64,000 nt of DNA, from positions 1 through 64,000 of the forward strand of contig NZ_SNUA01000007.1 of NCBI RefSeq assembly GCF_004360225.1, in the 5' to 3' direction. The position numbers and the translations under genes are program-made. Source of the DNA: Alcanivorax sp. 24 (lineage in GTDB: Bacteria > Pseudomonadota > Gammaproteobacteria > Pseudomonadales > Alcanivoracaceae). The notes under the pieces were generated by a model. It did not search any database, was not told the DNA's origin, and was given only the letters and a program-made list of their open reading frames with translations. Positions 27,547-35,913 of this stretch are shown piece by piece (positions within the stretch are counted from its first letter, which is position 1; every line of letters starts with the position of its first letter).

Positions 27547-27865
27547 TATCGCCCGTGCCGCCGCCTTGCCGGGCGGCGGCTGCCGCTATGGAGCCGGAGC
27601 TCCACTCAACATTATCCGACGGATTTGATCGGCGGGAAAATACTCGGACAGAAGTGTTTCCCTATAGGCGGCAATGGCCATGCCTTGCAGGCGCCAGATG
27701 GTCCGCCAGAAGAAAACGATTGAAATTTGATCGGCTGGAGCCATGCTGCTTGTTTGATTGACTGTCCTTATGTACAGTTTTTGGGTGTTCGCGCCGAGGG
27801 TGCCCGGCGGGCCCATCTCTACTATCATGGCGGCCAGCATTGAGCCGCCATCCCAGAGAGAGCCC

Positions 27866-28285
27866 GTGTCGGATACCCTTTCGCCCAAGGCCCGCAGCGA
27901 GCGCATGTCGCGCGTGAAGGCCAAGGATACGAAGCCCGAGATGACGCTGCGGCGCCTGGTGCATGGCCTCGGGTTCCGGTACCGGCTTCACCGGCGCGAT
28001 CTGCCGGGGACGCCGGACCTGGTGTTTCCCGGCCGTAGGGCCGTGATCTTCATGCACGGCTGCTTTTGGCATCGCCATCCCGGCTGCGGCCTTACCCGGA
28101 TGCCGAAATCCCGGGTGGAGTTTTGGCGGACCAAGCTGGAGGCCAACCGCGAGCGGGATTTGCGGCATCAGCGGGCGCTGGCTGAGATGGGGTGGCGGGT
28201 GCTGGTGGTCTGGGAATGCGAATTGCGAGATTTGGACGCCGTGGCCAGTAAGGTCGAGGCTTTTCTAACCCAGGAAGAAGCGTGA
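27866..28285 (+). CDS. vsr: very short patch repair endonuclease Vsr
   Basis: A 139-residue T:G-mismatch nicking endonuclease that repairs deaminated 5-methylcytosine. The Vsr core is clear: DTLSPKARSERMSRVKAKDT, LHRRDLPGTPDLVFPGRRAV with the metal Asp in TPDLVF, HGCFWHRHPGC and GWRVLVVWECEL. GTG 27866 reproduces the usual family start; ATG 27827 would add 13 residues. It lies 10 bp before the methyltransferase gene whose product creates its substrates. Confidence 0.93.
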   Translation: MSDTLSPKARSERMSRVKAKDTKPEMTLRRLVHGLGFRYRLHRRDLPGTPDLVFPGRRAVIFMHGCFWHRHPGCGLTRMPKSRVEFWRTKLEANRERDLRHQRALAEMGWRVLVVWECELRDLDAVASKVEAFLTQEEA

Positions 28286-28295
28286 GAGGGAACCA

Positions 28296-29510
28296 GTGAA
28301 ATCAGTGGAGCTTTTCGCGGGCGCTGGCGGTCTCGCCCTGGGCGCCTCACTGGCGGGGTTCGAGCCACTGGCGGTGGTGGAGTGGGACCGCTGGGCCTGC
28401 GACACCATTCGTGAGAACCAAAAGCGTGGCTACCCGGTGGTCAAGGATTGGCCGGTCTGGCAAGGCGATGTGCGCGCTTTTGATTGGTCATCCATTCCGG
28501 AAGATATCGACCTTCTGGCCGGCGGGCCGCCCTGCCAACCCTTCTCCATGGGCGGCAAACACAAGGCCTTCGGTGACAAACGCGACATGTTCCCCGCTAC
28601 CGCCGAGGCGGTGCGCCGCCTCAAGCCCAAGGCGTTCATCGTGGAGAACGTGCGGGGCCTTTTGCGGCCCGCCTTCAGCAATTACTTTGAGTACATCAAG
28701 CTCCAGTTGGAATTTCCCGAGGCGAGCCGAAAGTCTGGCGAGGACTGGGTTGCTCATTTCAAGCGGCTGCAGCGGGAGAAAACGTCCGGCGTGCTTCATC
28801 GCACGGGGTTGGCTTATAACATCGTCACCAATCTGGTGAATGCCGCCGACTATGGTATTCCGCAAAAACGGGAACGTGTGTTCATCGTGGGCTTTCGCTC
28901 CGATCTGGACATCCGCTGGAACATTCCGGACCTGACCCACAGCCACGATTCACTGCTGCATTCCCAGTGGGTTTCCGGCGAGTATTGGGATCGGCACGGT
29001 ATTTCCTCGCGAAAGCGTCCCCAGGTCCCCGCGAATCTGGAAAATCGGGTCAAGAAACTGAGTTCATCGCTTCCTCTGGCGCCACTGAAACCGTGGCGCA
29101 CGGTCCGTGACGCGCTCCAGGACATTCCCGACCCGCGCAAGCGAAAGCCGCATGATTTCTTCAATCATCGCCACCAGCCCGGCGCCAAGGTTTACCCTGG
29201 CCATACCGGCAGCCCTCTGGATTTGCCGGCCAAGACGCTTAAGGCCGGCGACCATGGCGTGCCCGGCGGTGAGAACATGATGATTCTTGACAATGGCGAG
29301 CCGAGATACTTTAGTGTTCGCGAATCCGCCCGGATTCAGACTTTCCCGGACGGCTTCGTTTTTCATGGCTCATGGACCGAGACCATGCGGCAATTGGGGA
29401 ACGCCGTGCCCGTCGCGTTGGCCCGCACCATCGCGGCTTCCGTTGGAGAGCAGCTCATGGAACGACGGATACAGTTGGAGGCACGCTCCCGAAAACAAGG
29501 CGTTGCATGA
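28296..29510 (+). CDS. DNA (cytosine-5-)-methyltransferase
   Basis: A 404-residue C5 methyltransferase. SAM-binding motif I is ELFAGAGGLALGASLAGFEP, the catalytic Cys80 is in GGPPCQPFSMGG, ENVRG is motif VI and QRRR-type motif VIII appears as PQKRERVFIVGFR. The target-recognition region lies between about 230 and 330, then QLGNAVPVALA closes the fold. Grouped with Vsr and a GIY-YIG nuclease, it is the methylase of a type II system; by analogy with Eco29kI the site may be CCGCGG. Its stop overlaps the next start (ATGA). Confidence 0.95.
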   Translation: MKSVELFAGAGGLALGASLAGFEPLAVVEWDRWACDTIRENQKRGYPVVKDWPVWQGDVRAFDWSSIPEDIDLLAGGPPCQPFSMGGKHKAFGDKRDMFPATAEAVRRLKPKAFIVENVRGLLRPAFSNYFEYIKLQLEFPEASRKSGEDWVAHFKRLQREKTSGVLHRTGLAYNIVTNLVNAADYGIPQKRERVFIVGFRSDLDIRWNIPDLTHSHDSLLHSQWVSGEYWDRHGISSRKRPQVPANLENRVKKLSSSLPLAPLKPWRTVRDALQDIPDPRKRKPHDFFNHRHQPGAKVYPGHTGSPLDLPAKTLKAGDHGVPGGENMMILDNGEPRYFSVRESARIQTFPDGFVFHGSWTETMRQLGNAVPVALARTIAASVGEQLMERRIQLEARSRKQGVA

Positions 29511-30157
29511 GCGATAAAAAGAGTTCCATCGTACCTTTCAACCCTCTCGACAAACGGCATCTCGGCGAAAGCGTGGGCCAGGCCATGCTCCGACAGCCCG
29601 TGTTCCCGCTGGAAGAGCTTGAAGCCTTTCAAGGCGCCGGGATCTACGCCATTTACTACACGGGCGACTTCGAGGGCTACGAGGTCATCGCCGAAGCGAA
29701 TCGCAATGATGCTTTTCGAGCGCCGATTTACGTGGGCAAGGCCGTGCCGTCGGGCGCGCGGAAAGGCGGGGATCTGGAAGCCAAGCCCGGCAAGGTGCTG
29801 TTCAACAGAATCAGGCAGCACCTCAAGAGCGTTCGCGAAGCCGAGAATCTGAATTCCAACGACTTTCACTGCCGCTACCTGATTGTCGATGACATCTGGA
29901 TCCCTCTCGGCGAATCACTGCTCATCGCCAAGTTCAATCCGATCTGGAATAAGCTGATCGATGGCTTTGGCAATCACGATCCCGGCAAGGGGCGCCACAA
30001 GGGAATGCGGCCGAGATGGGACGTGCTCCATCCCGGTAGAGCATGGGCCGAGAAATGCGAGCCCCGCTCGGAAAGTTCTTCTCAAATAACGTCCGAGATC
30101 AAGGACTATCTGAGGAACAATCCGCCCAGCACGGATAATGTGCTGATAACGAGTTAA
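29507..30157 (+). CDS. Eco29kI-type GIY-YIG restriction endonuclease
   Basis: A 216-residue nuclease. The GIY-YIG core reads GIYAIYYTG (residues 45-53) with Tyr75 in APIYVGKA, Arg101/Arg103 and His105 in FNRIRQHL, Glu136 in PLGESLLIAKFNPIWN and Asn148 at its end. These fall at nearly the same spacing as the catalytic residues of Eco29kI, which cuts CCGCGG. All catalytic positions are intact, so the enzyme is probably active. Start coupling with the methyltransferase (ATGA) ensures methylase is made first. Specificity is inferred, not shown. Confidence 0.85.
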   Translation: MSDKKSSIVPFNPLDKRHLGESVGQAMLRQPVFPLEELEAFQGAGIYAIYYTGDFEGYEVIAEANRNDAFRAPIYVGKAVPSGARKGGDLEAKPGKVLFNRIRQHLKSVREAENLNSNDFHCRYLIVDDIWIPLGESLLIAKFNPIWNKLIDGFGNHDPGKGRHKGMRPRWDVLHPGRAWAEKCEPRSESSSQITSEIKDYLRNNPPSTDNVLITS

Positions 30158-30198
30158 AGCTCGTTCTTTGCTTGTCCTGGCAAATACCTTGCCGTTGT

Positions 30199-30468
30199 CT
30201 ACCGAAGCGCGTCGACCAGATCGTCCATGGGGGTGGGTGGATTGTCAATCGCGTCCAGCACCCGGCAAAAGTCGTCATGGCTGACGCGGATGGCGGTGAT
30301 CTGGCTGAGCAGCCGCCGAGCTCGGGCCACGGCGCTGGTTCGAACAAACTCGGCTAAATGCAGGCGACTGACGTCGGCGGCTCGCTGTATCAGCGCCTTT
30401 GTATGGGTATCCATGTGTAAAGCGATTCCTTCCATTTCTCGATCGGAACTGGCGGATGGCTTTTCCAT
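30199..30468 (-). CDS. DUF1778 (TacA-family) antitoxin, apparently orphan
   Basis: An 89-residue ribbon-helix-helix protein of the TacA family: HTKALIQRAADVSRLHLAEF, then SHDDFCRVLDAIDNPPTP, with the family's conserved D-N-P-P near the end. In TacAT modules a GNAT toxin gene follows directly; here the next DNA downstream is the 3' end of the restriction gene, so the toxin is missing. The N-terminus is uncertain (an internal ATG begins MDTHTKAL). It may be a remnant or an anti-addiction antitoxin. Confidence 0.75.
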   Translation of the reverse strand: MEKPSASSDREMEGIALHMDTHTKALIQRAADVSRLHLAEFVRTSAVARARRLLSQITAIRVSHDDFCRVLDAIDNPPTPMDDLVDALR

Positions 30469-30793
30469 CGTTGTCGTCCCGGTTGGCGGTTGTTACGGGC
30501 AATCTTTCTTGGAATAGCCTGCTCTTGCTCTTAACTGGTTTCAAGGCACCAGGAAGCCGCCCCCGCAAACCTGTCCTTCAAAGGCTTCTCCATCACCTCC
30601 ATACGAGGCCGCGGTAACGCTACCGCCTCTTGATGCCTCCACTCCCGAGTGAACACTCGACGAAAAAGACCTATGATCCCCAGACACCTTGTTCGCGGCT
30701 TGCTGTCCGGCAGCATCATCGGATAAGCCATCCGGGGCGGTATAAGCAACAAAAGCAGCACCCATCCAATAATGACAAAACCGGGAGAGCAGC
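30469..30793. other. 325-bp intergenic stretch
   Basis: No gene, tRNA or clear repeat seen. It separates the defence segment from the tannase-family gene and contains GGGAGAG at 30783-30789 serving the start at 30794. Confidence 0.4.
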
Positions 30794-32504
30794 ATGAAAA
30801 CAAGAAATGGCCTGACAAGGCTGGGTATGGCGCTATTCGGGATTTCCTCCGTCGCTCTTGTGAGCTGCGGGGGGGGACAGTAGCGATTCGCACGCGCAGC
30901 GGCCGATGTCCTGCGATCAGTTGGTCAGTCTGACGATTCCCGTCGACGCCATGGAATTATCAACCTCCGGCGGTGAGGTCACGGCGGCGGAGGTGGTCGA
31001 GGCCAGCGGCTCCGGCGCGGCGGCAGTGCCTGAGCATTGCCTGGTATCCGGGCGCATTGCGCCGGTGGATCCGCGGGCGCCGGACATTCAATTCAAGGTG
31101 GCGTTGCCCACCGAGTGGAATTCGAAAGTGCTGATGTTCGGCGGTGGTGGTTTCAATGGTTCCATTCCCGCGATCACCGGCAATGTGTCCCAGGGGGCGC
31201 CGAATCAGCCGACGCCACTCGGGCGGGGCTATGCAACCTTCGCCAGCGATTCCGGGCACCAGGCCAATGAGTATGGTTCCCAGGATGGTCGCTGGGGTCT
31301 CAGTGATGAGGCGGTGCGTAACTTTTCCGGCGAGGCGCTGAAGAAAACCCGGGACGCCGCCACCTTTGTGATTCAAAAGCGCTACGCCAGCGAGCCGGCC
31401 CAGCGCTATTTCGCAGGGGGCTCCACCGGTGGCCGTGAGGCGCTGACCAACATTCAGCGGTGGCCGGACGATTGGGATGGCGCCATCGCCTGGTATCCGG
31501 CCTGGAACAACGTGGCCGCGCTGCTTGCCGGACAATACATCAGCCGTGCCCTGGCGGAACCCGGTGCTTATCCGGATTCCGGCGAGCGCCAGAAGTTACT
31601 CGATGCTGCTCTGGAAGCCTGTGATGGGCTGGATGGGGTCGAGGACGGCCTGATCAGCGACCAGCGTCAATGCAACGAGACCTTTGATCCGGCAACCGCC
31701 ATGGTGGACGGCGGCGATCTGCGTTGTCCGAATGGCGCCGACGACGGCGACCATTGCCTGTCCGATGCTCAGATCGACGCTCTGAAGGCGATGGATGCCG
31801 GCGTCGAGTTCAACTTTACCCTGGCCAGTGGCAAGACCGGCTATCCCGGCAGCAACGTCTGGGGCGCGGATCTTGGCATCACCACCATCGATACCCCGGT
31901 ACAACCCACGGTGGTGTTCCTGGCACTGGGCACCGCGCAGCCGGTGCAGCCGGACATGCCCCGCAACGCGCCGTACCTGAGTGTGTTGGTGGATCAGTGG
32001 GTGAAGTATTCGGTGGCCGGTGATGCGGATTTCAATTCCTTTGAGCTGGACCCGATCAACCCCGAGCAGCAATACGCGGAACGGATCAGCGAACTGAGTG
32101 GTATGCTCAATTCCGGCACGGATATCTCCGAGTTCGCGGATCGCGGTGGCAAATTACTGCTGGCGCATGGGCTGGCGGATGTGCTGGTCAGCTCCCGGGC
32201 CACGGAAATTTACTACCAGCGGTTGTTGGAGCAGATGGGCCAGGACAAGGTGGATTCCTTTGTGCGCTATTACGAGATCCCGGGGTTTGGTCACGGTGCG
32301 AGCTCGCACTTCCACGCTACCTGGGATTCCCTGACCGCCCTGGAAAACTGGGTGGAGCGGGATGTGGCGCCGGAAGATCAGGTGACCATGGACCTGATCG
32401 GCGCACCGGGCCGCACCCGGCCGTTGTGTGACTACCCGGCGTGGCCCCGCTATGTGGAGGGCGGTGACCCGATGTCGGCATCGTCATTCGAGTGTGTCGA
32501 ATAA
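30794..32504 (+). CDS. tannase/feruloyl esterase-family lipoprotein, out of frame at a G8 tract
   Basis: The catalytic body is an open frame from 30906 to 32504 (532 codons) of the tannase/feruloyl esterase family, with the nucleophile Ser in FAGGSTGGREAL, an acid in HGLADVLV and His in IPGFGHGASSHF. Upstream, ATG 30794 with GGGAGAG encodes a lipoprotein signal peptide (MKTRNGLTRLGMALFGISSV then ALVSC) whose frame stops at 30883. Removing one G from the run at 30869-30876 fuses the two: C-GGG-DSSDSHAQRP-MSCDQL. So the assembled sequence is frameshifted, either truly (off state) or by a sequencing slip. The Cys pair that normally flanks Ser and His in this family is replaced by Gly at both places. 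Confidence 0.8.
30869..30876 (+). repeat. G8 homopolymer at the lipobox of the tannase-family gene
   Basis: Eight consecutive G directly after the lipobox Cys codon. Seven (or ten) would put signal peptide and esterase in one frame. Confidence 0.9.
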
Positions 32505-32563
32505 TACCGTGCCGGCTCGGAGCGAGTACCCATCATTCCGGCAGGAGAAGATCAGGAGAGGAG

Positions 32564-33031
32564 ATGGCCGAATATACCGCCACCATTCAATGGCGCCGCC
32601 AGGAACAGGAAGTCTTCAGCGATAACCATTATAGCCGCGCTCATGAATGGGTGTTCGACGGCGGGGTGACGGTGCCGGCATCGGCGTCGCCGCACATCGT
32701 GCCGTTGCCGTATTCGGTGGCGGAGAACGTGGATCCGGAGGAGGCGTTCGTGGCGTCGTTGTCCAGTTGCCACATGCTGGTGTTCCTGGGCATCGCCGCC
32801 AAGCGGCGCTATGTGGTGGATCGCTACATGGATGAGGCGGTTGGCGTTATGGCCGAGAATAGCGCCGGCAAGCTGGCGGTAACCCGGGTGACCTTACGTC
32901 CCCGGGTGGTGTTCTCCGGCGAGCGCCGGCCTTCGCCGGAGCAGATCGAAAAACTGCATCATCTGGCCCATCAAGAGTGTTTCATTGCCAACTCGGTGCT
33001 CACCGAGGTGGTGACGGAGCCGCGCTTTTAG
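32564..33031 (+). CDS. OsmC-family peroxiredoxin-like protein
   Basis: A 155-residue OsmC/Ohr-fold protein that would reduce organic hydroperoxides with two redox cysteines, Cys69 (ASLSSCHMLVFLG) and Cys139 (AHQECFIANSV). AGGAGAGGAG just upstream supports ATG 32564. It is 59 bp downstream of the esterase-family gene on the same strand and may be cotranscribed. The OsmC subgroup, not Ohr, fits best from the N-terminal TATIQWRRQ. Confidence 0.9.
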   Translation: MAEYTATIQWRRQEQEVFSDNHYSRAHEWVFDGGVTVPASASPHIVPLPYSVAENVDPEEAFVASLSSCHMLVFLGIAAKRRYVVDRYMDEAVGVMAENSAGKLAVTRVTLRPRVVFSGERRPSPEQIEKLHHLAHQECFIANSVLTEVVTEPRF

Positions 33032-33158
33032 ACTGGGAGCCGGCGGGTCGAGCACCAGCCGGCATCCGACTTCCGCCTGATTTGTGGCGTTCGCCGTTGA
33101 CCCGGCCCGTCGTGCTGGTTAGGTTTAGCCCCCTTTTCGATGTTCCCGGTGTTTGCTC

Positions 33159-33794
33159 ATGTTGGCGGTAGCCCGATCCCTGATTTTGTCCGTCTTTGGT
33201 GTGGTCTGCATGGCGTTTGCCCTGGCGCATTGGGGCGAACCGGCCACGGCGGAGGAACGCACCGGCTGGTTGTACCAGCGTTTCGGTGATCAGGGCGTGG
33301 TGTACGGTATGTTGGCCATGGGCGGCCTGATGTTGCTCTCCGGGATTGTTTCGCTGATACGCCATCGCGGCCGCCAGAAAGCCCATGAACGGGCCATGGA
33401 AATCGCCCAGGACCCGGCCCGTCACGTGCCGGAAGCACCGGTTCAGGCCAAGGCACCCCCGGATCCGAAAAAAGGGGCTTTGCTCGTCGGCCTGGTGTTT
33501 TTGGCGTTCGGGCTTGGATGGAGTGTCTATTACGTTCGCGATACGCTGCAGGCGCTTGCCGCGGGCGCGCCGTTGGTGTCCTATTCCTGGTGGAAGACCC
33601 TGATTGGTCCTTTCGTGGCGGCGATGGGGCTGTTCTACGTACTGGTCCGTCCCGGTACGCTGGAAGGCGTGAAGCACATGACGCCGGGGGAGCGAGTGGG
33701 CTTCCTGGTGTTCGTGTCGCTGGGGCTGGCTGCCGGATTGGGTCTGTTGTTCTGGCTCTCCGCTCAGGCGGAAGCCTATGGGTACCTGTCCTGA
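33159..33794 (+). CDS. hypothetical multi-pass membrane protein
   Basis: A 211-residue protein with about five helices: 3-25, 43-63, 100-132, 150-170 and 180-205. A charged loop at 65-98 (RHRGRQKAHERAMEIAQDPA) is likely cytoplasmic. No family recognised. The gene converges on the nucleotidase gene, with a GC-rich hairpin between them. Confidence 0.6.
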   Translation: MLAVARSLILSVFGVVCMAFALAHWGEPATAEERTGWLYQRFGDQGVVYGMLAMGGLMLLSGIVSLIRHRGRQKAHERAMEIAQDPARHVPEAPVQAKAPPDPKKGALLVGLVFLAFGLGWSVYYVRDTLQALAAGAPLVSYSWWKTLIGPFVAAMGLFYVLVRPGTLEGVKHMTPGERVGFLVFVSLGLAAGLGLLFWLSAQAEAYGYLS

Positions 33795-33799
33795 ATAGC

Positions 33800-33825
33800 G
33801 GAGCCGGGGATTGGCACCCGGCTCC
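33800..33825. terminator. bidirectional hairpin between convergent genes
   Basis: GGAGCCGGG and CCCGGCTCC, 9-bp arms with an 8-nt loop, centred in the 42-bp gap. It lacks a T-run on either side, so termination is likely but unproven. Confidence 0.55.
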
Positions 33826-33836
33826 GGGGGGGACGC

Positions 33837-35660
33837 CTATTGCTGGGTCACGGATTTGAGGCAGTAGAGGTTCGGGTCCAGGGCTGGCAGCGTATTGTCC
33901 GGCAGCTCCTCCCGGAAGTACTCCAGCAGTGGCACCACATAGGCGACATCGGAATTCTCGAAGGCCTCTGGGCGGGCCTCGCGCACTTCACCGAACGTAT
34001 CGTAGCCATCCTTGCCGAGGCCGGTGAAAGAGTTGGTGGCCACGGAGTAGGTGGCGTTGCCGCCAATGGCGCTCCAATTCCCGTTTTCATCCCGTACCTC
34101 GACGTTTTGAATACCCGTTCCCGCCGGCGCGCCGAGCACCACGTCGTAACGCAGGTTGGCGGAATAGGGGAAGGCGCCAGTGGACGCCGAGATACCCTGG
34201 GCATAATCGAGCGCTTCGTTGAGCACTTTGACGATCTCCGCGCCGGTCATATCAATGGTCACCACGGTGTTGGAGAACGGCAGGATGTTGTAGGCGTCCG
34301 CCACGGTGAAGGCCCCATCCTCGAGCGGCGCACGCACGCCGCCGGCGTTCTGGATCGCCACATCGGCTTTTGGTAGATAGGTGAGGAAGGCGTCGGCCAC
34401 GACCTGGGCGGCGTAGCTGCCCGTGGGGGTTTCCCCAGCCTGGAACGGTGTGGGAATACGTTCGAACGGCATGTACTGCACCACGTCCCCCAGCGTTTCC
34501 TGCTTGAAGCTCTCCATTTCCGCTTTGTATGGCGTGAGAATATCGAGAATGGCCTCGGACTCCTTGGCGATCCGCACCGTGGCGAGGCCGTCAATCACAC
34601 CGTTGATCCGCGCCGCTTGTTCGCTGCTGGCCGCCACCCAGGCGCCACTGGCGTCCTGCACCTGATAGTTATCGCCAACCAGGAGTTCAACATTGCCGTC
34701 AATGTCGGTGATGACGCCCTCGGCGTCGAAATTGACTTCCAGTTTGCCCAGCCCCTTGGCGTACTCCCAGGCCTGAACGATATAAACCGGCTGCCCGTCC
34801 GGGTTGTTCACCACTGTCGGGTAGTCACCATCCACGTCCAGCCCCAGGGTCTCGAACTCGCCGGTGGTGTCGAGAAGATCGTGGGTATCACCGCCAACGA
34901 TCAGATCGATGTCGCGGACGTTGGCGGCCAGCTCCTGGTCGAAGTCGTAGCCCAGGTGGCTGAGGACGATGAACTTGTTGATGCCTTCATTCTTCAGGGT
35001 GTAGATGTGTTCACGTACCGAGGTGATCTCGTCATCAAATTCCACGGCGTCGGTGACCAGGGAAGATTCCTGAGTCTTCTCCACCTTGAGAACGCCGATG
35101 ATGGCTACTTTCTCTCCGTCGATTTCCTTGACCACATAGGGGGCGATATCAGAACCAAACAGCGGGCTGTCCGTGGTCGGGTGAACGTTGCCGGCGATCA
35201 CCGGGAAATTGACCGTTTTCAGCAGTTCGGCGAGATGCGCTTCACCCTCGTCGAATTCGTGGTTGCCCAGCTCATAGGCGTCCAGACCGATAGCGTTGAA
35301 CACCTTGAAATCCACCTCTCCCTTGAAAAGGCTGAAGTAGAGGGTGCCGTTCAATTCGCCGCTATTGAGGACCAGAGTGTGGTCGTCGCGATATTCGTCG
35401 ATGGCCGTTGCGATACGCGGGAATCCGCCAAGGTCGACACGCACGGTTTCAGCGCCGACCAGGGCCGGATCGTAGTCCAGGCTCAGGTCCTGGCTTTGTC
35501 CCTCGAAATAGGAGTGGTGGTCGTTGGTGTGGAGCACCTGCAACCGCAGCGGTTTCGCCTCCGGAGCCGGATTGTCATTGTCACTGTCGCCCCCGCAGCC
35601 GGCCAGAAATAGTGTGAAGCCAGCCAAGGCCAGGGCCGGAAGAGTTCTGTAAATAGCCAC
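33837..35660 (-). CDS. 5'-nucleotidase/NadN-type metallophosphatase lipoprotein
   Basis: A 607-residue surface or periplasmic lipoprotein (lipobox LAGC, Cys22). The metallophosphoesterase domain has D47 and H49 in HTNDHHSYF, N133-H134 in GNHEF, and later VLSHLGYD and GGDTHD. The C-terminal nucleotidase domain follows (QNAGGVRAPLEDG, YNILPFSNTV). It would hydrolyse nucleotides or NAD for uptake. The usual bridging Asp motif (GDxxxGT) reads SGELNGT, with Glu102 in place of Asp and one residue fewer, so metal binding may be altered. Confidence 0.88.
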   Translation of the reverse strand: MAIYRTLPALALAGFTLFLAGCGGDSDNDNPAPEAKPLRLQVLHTNDHHSYFEGQSQDLSLDYDPALVGAETVRVDLGGFPRIATAIDEYRDDHTLVLNSGELNGTLYFSLFKGEVDFKVFNAIGLDAYELGNHEFDEGEAHLAELLKTVNFPVIAGNVHPTTDSPLFGSDIAPYVVKEIDGEKVAIIGVLKVEKTQESSLVTDAVEFDDEITSVREHIYTLKNEGINKFIVLSHLGYDFDQELAANVRDIDLIVGGDTHDLLDTTGEFETLGLDVDGDYPTVVNNPDGQPVYIVQAWEYAKGLGKLEVNFDAEGVITDIDGNVELLVGDNYQVQDASGAWVAASSEQAARINGVIDGLATVRIAKESEAILDILTPYKAEMESFKQETLGDVVQYMPFERIPTPFQAGETPTGSYAAQVVADAFLTYLPKADVAIQNAGGVRAPLEDGAFTVADAYNILPFSNTVVTIDMTGAEIVKVLNEALDYAQGISASTGAFPYSANLRYDVVLGAPAGTGIQNVEVRDENGNWSAIGGNATYSVATNSFTGLGKDGYDTFGEVREARPEAFENSDVAYVVPLLEYFREELPDNTLPALDPNLYCLKSVTQQ

Positions 35661-35913
35661 GATTCAACTCCGATTCGAATAAATGGAAGGCAAGTCGATG
35701 CGCATCCTAGAAGCTGTTGATGACAGTCTGGTGGCCGTTTTGTGGACGGAATATGGCTATGTGTGGCAGTGACTTATCCGCGAAACAGCAGGGCGCAGCT
35801 CAATGTCAGGGAGACAGGCCCGCACCCCTTGCCGGTTAGTTATGCTAAATTGCGCCATTGGGGGCTGCCTTGGGGTGGCTATATTTTTGAAATAATACGA
35901 GCAGGGATATGCC

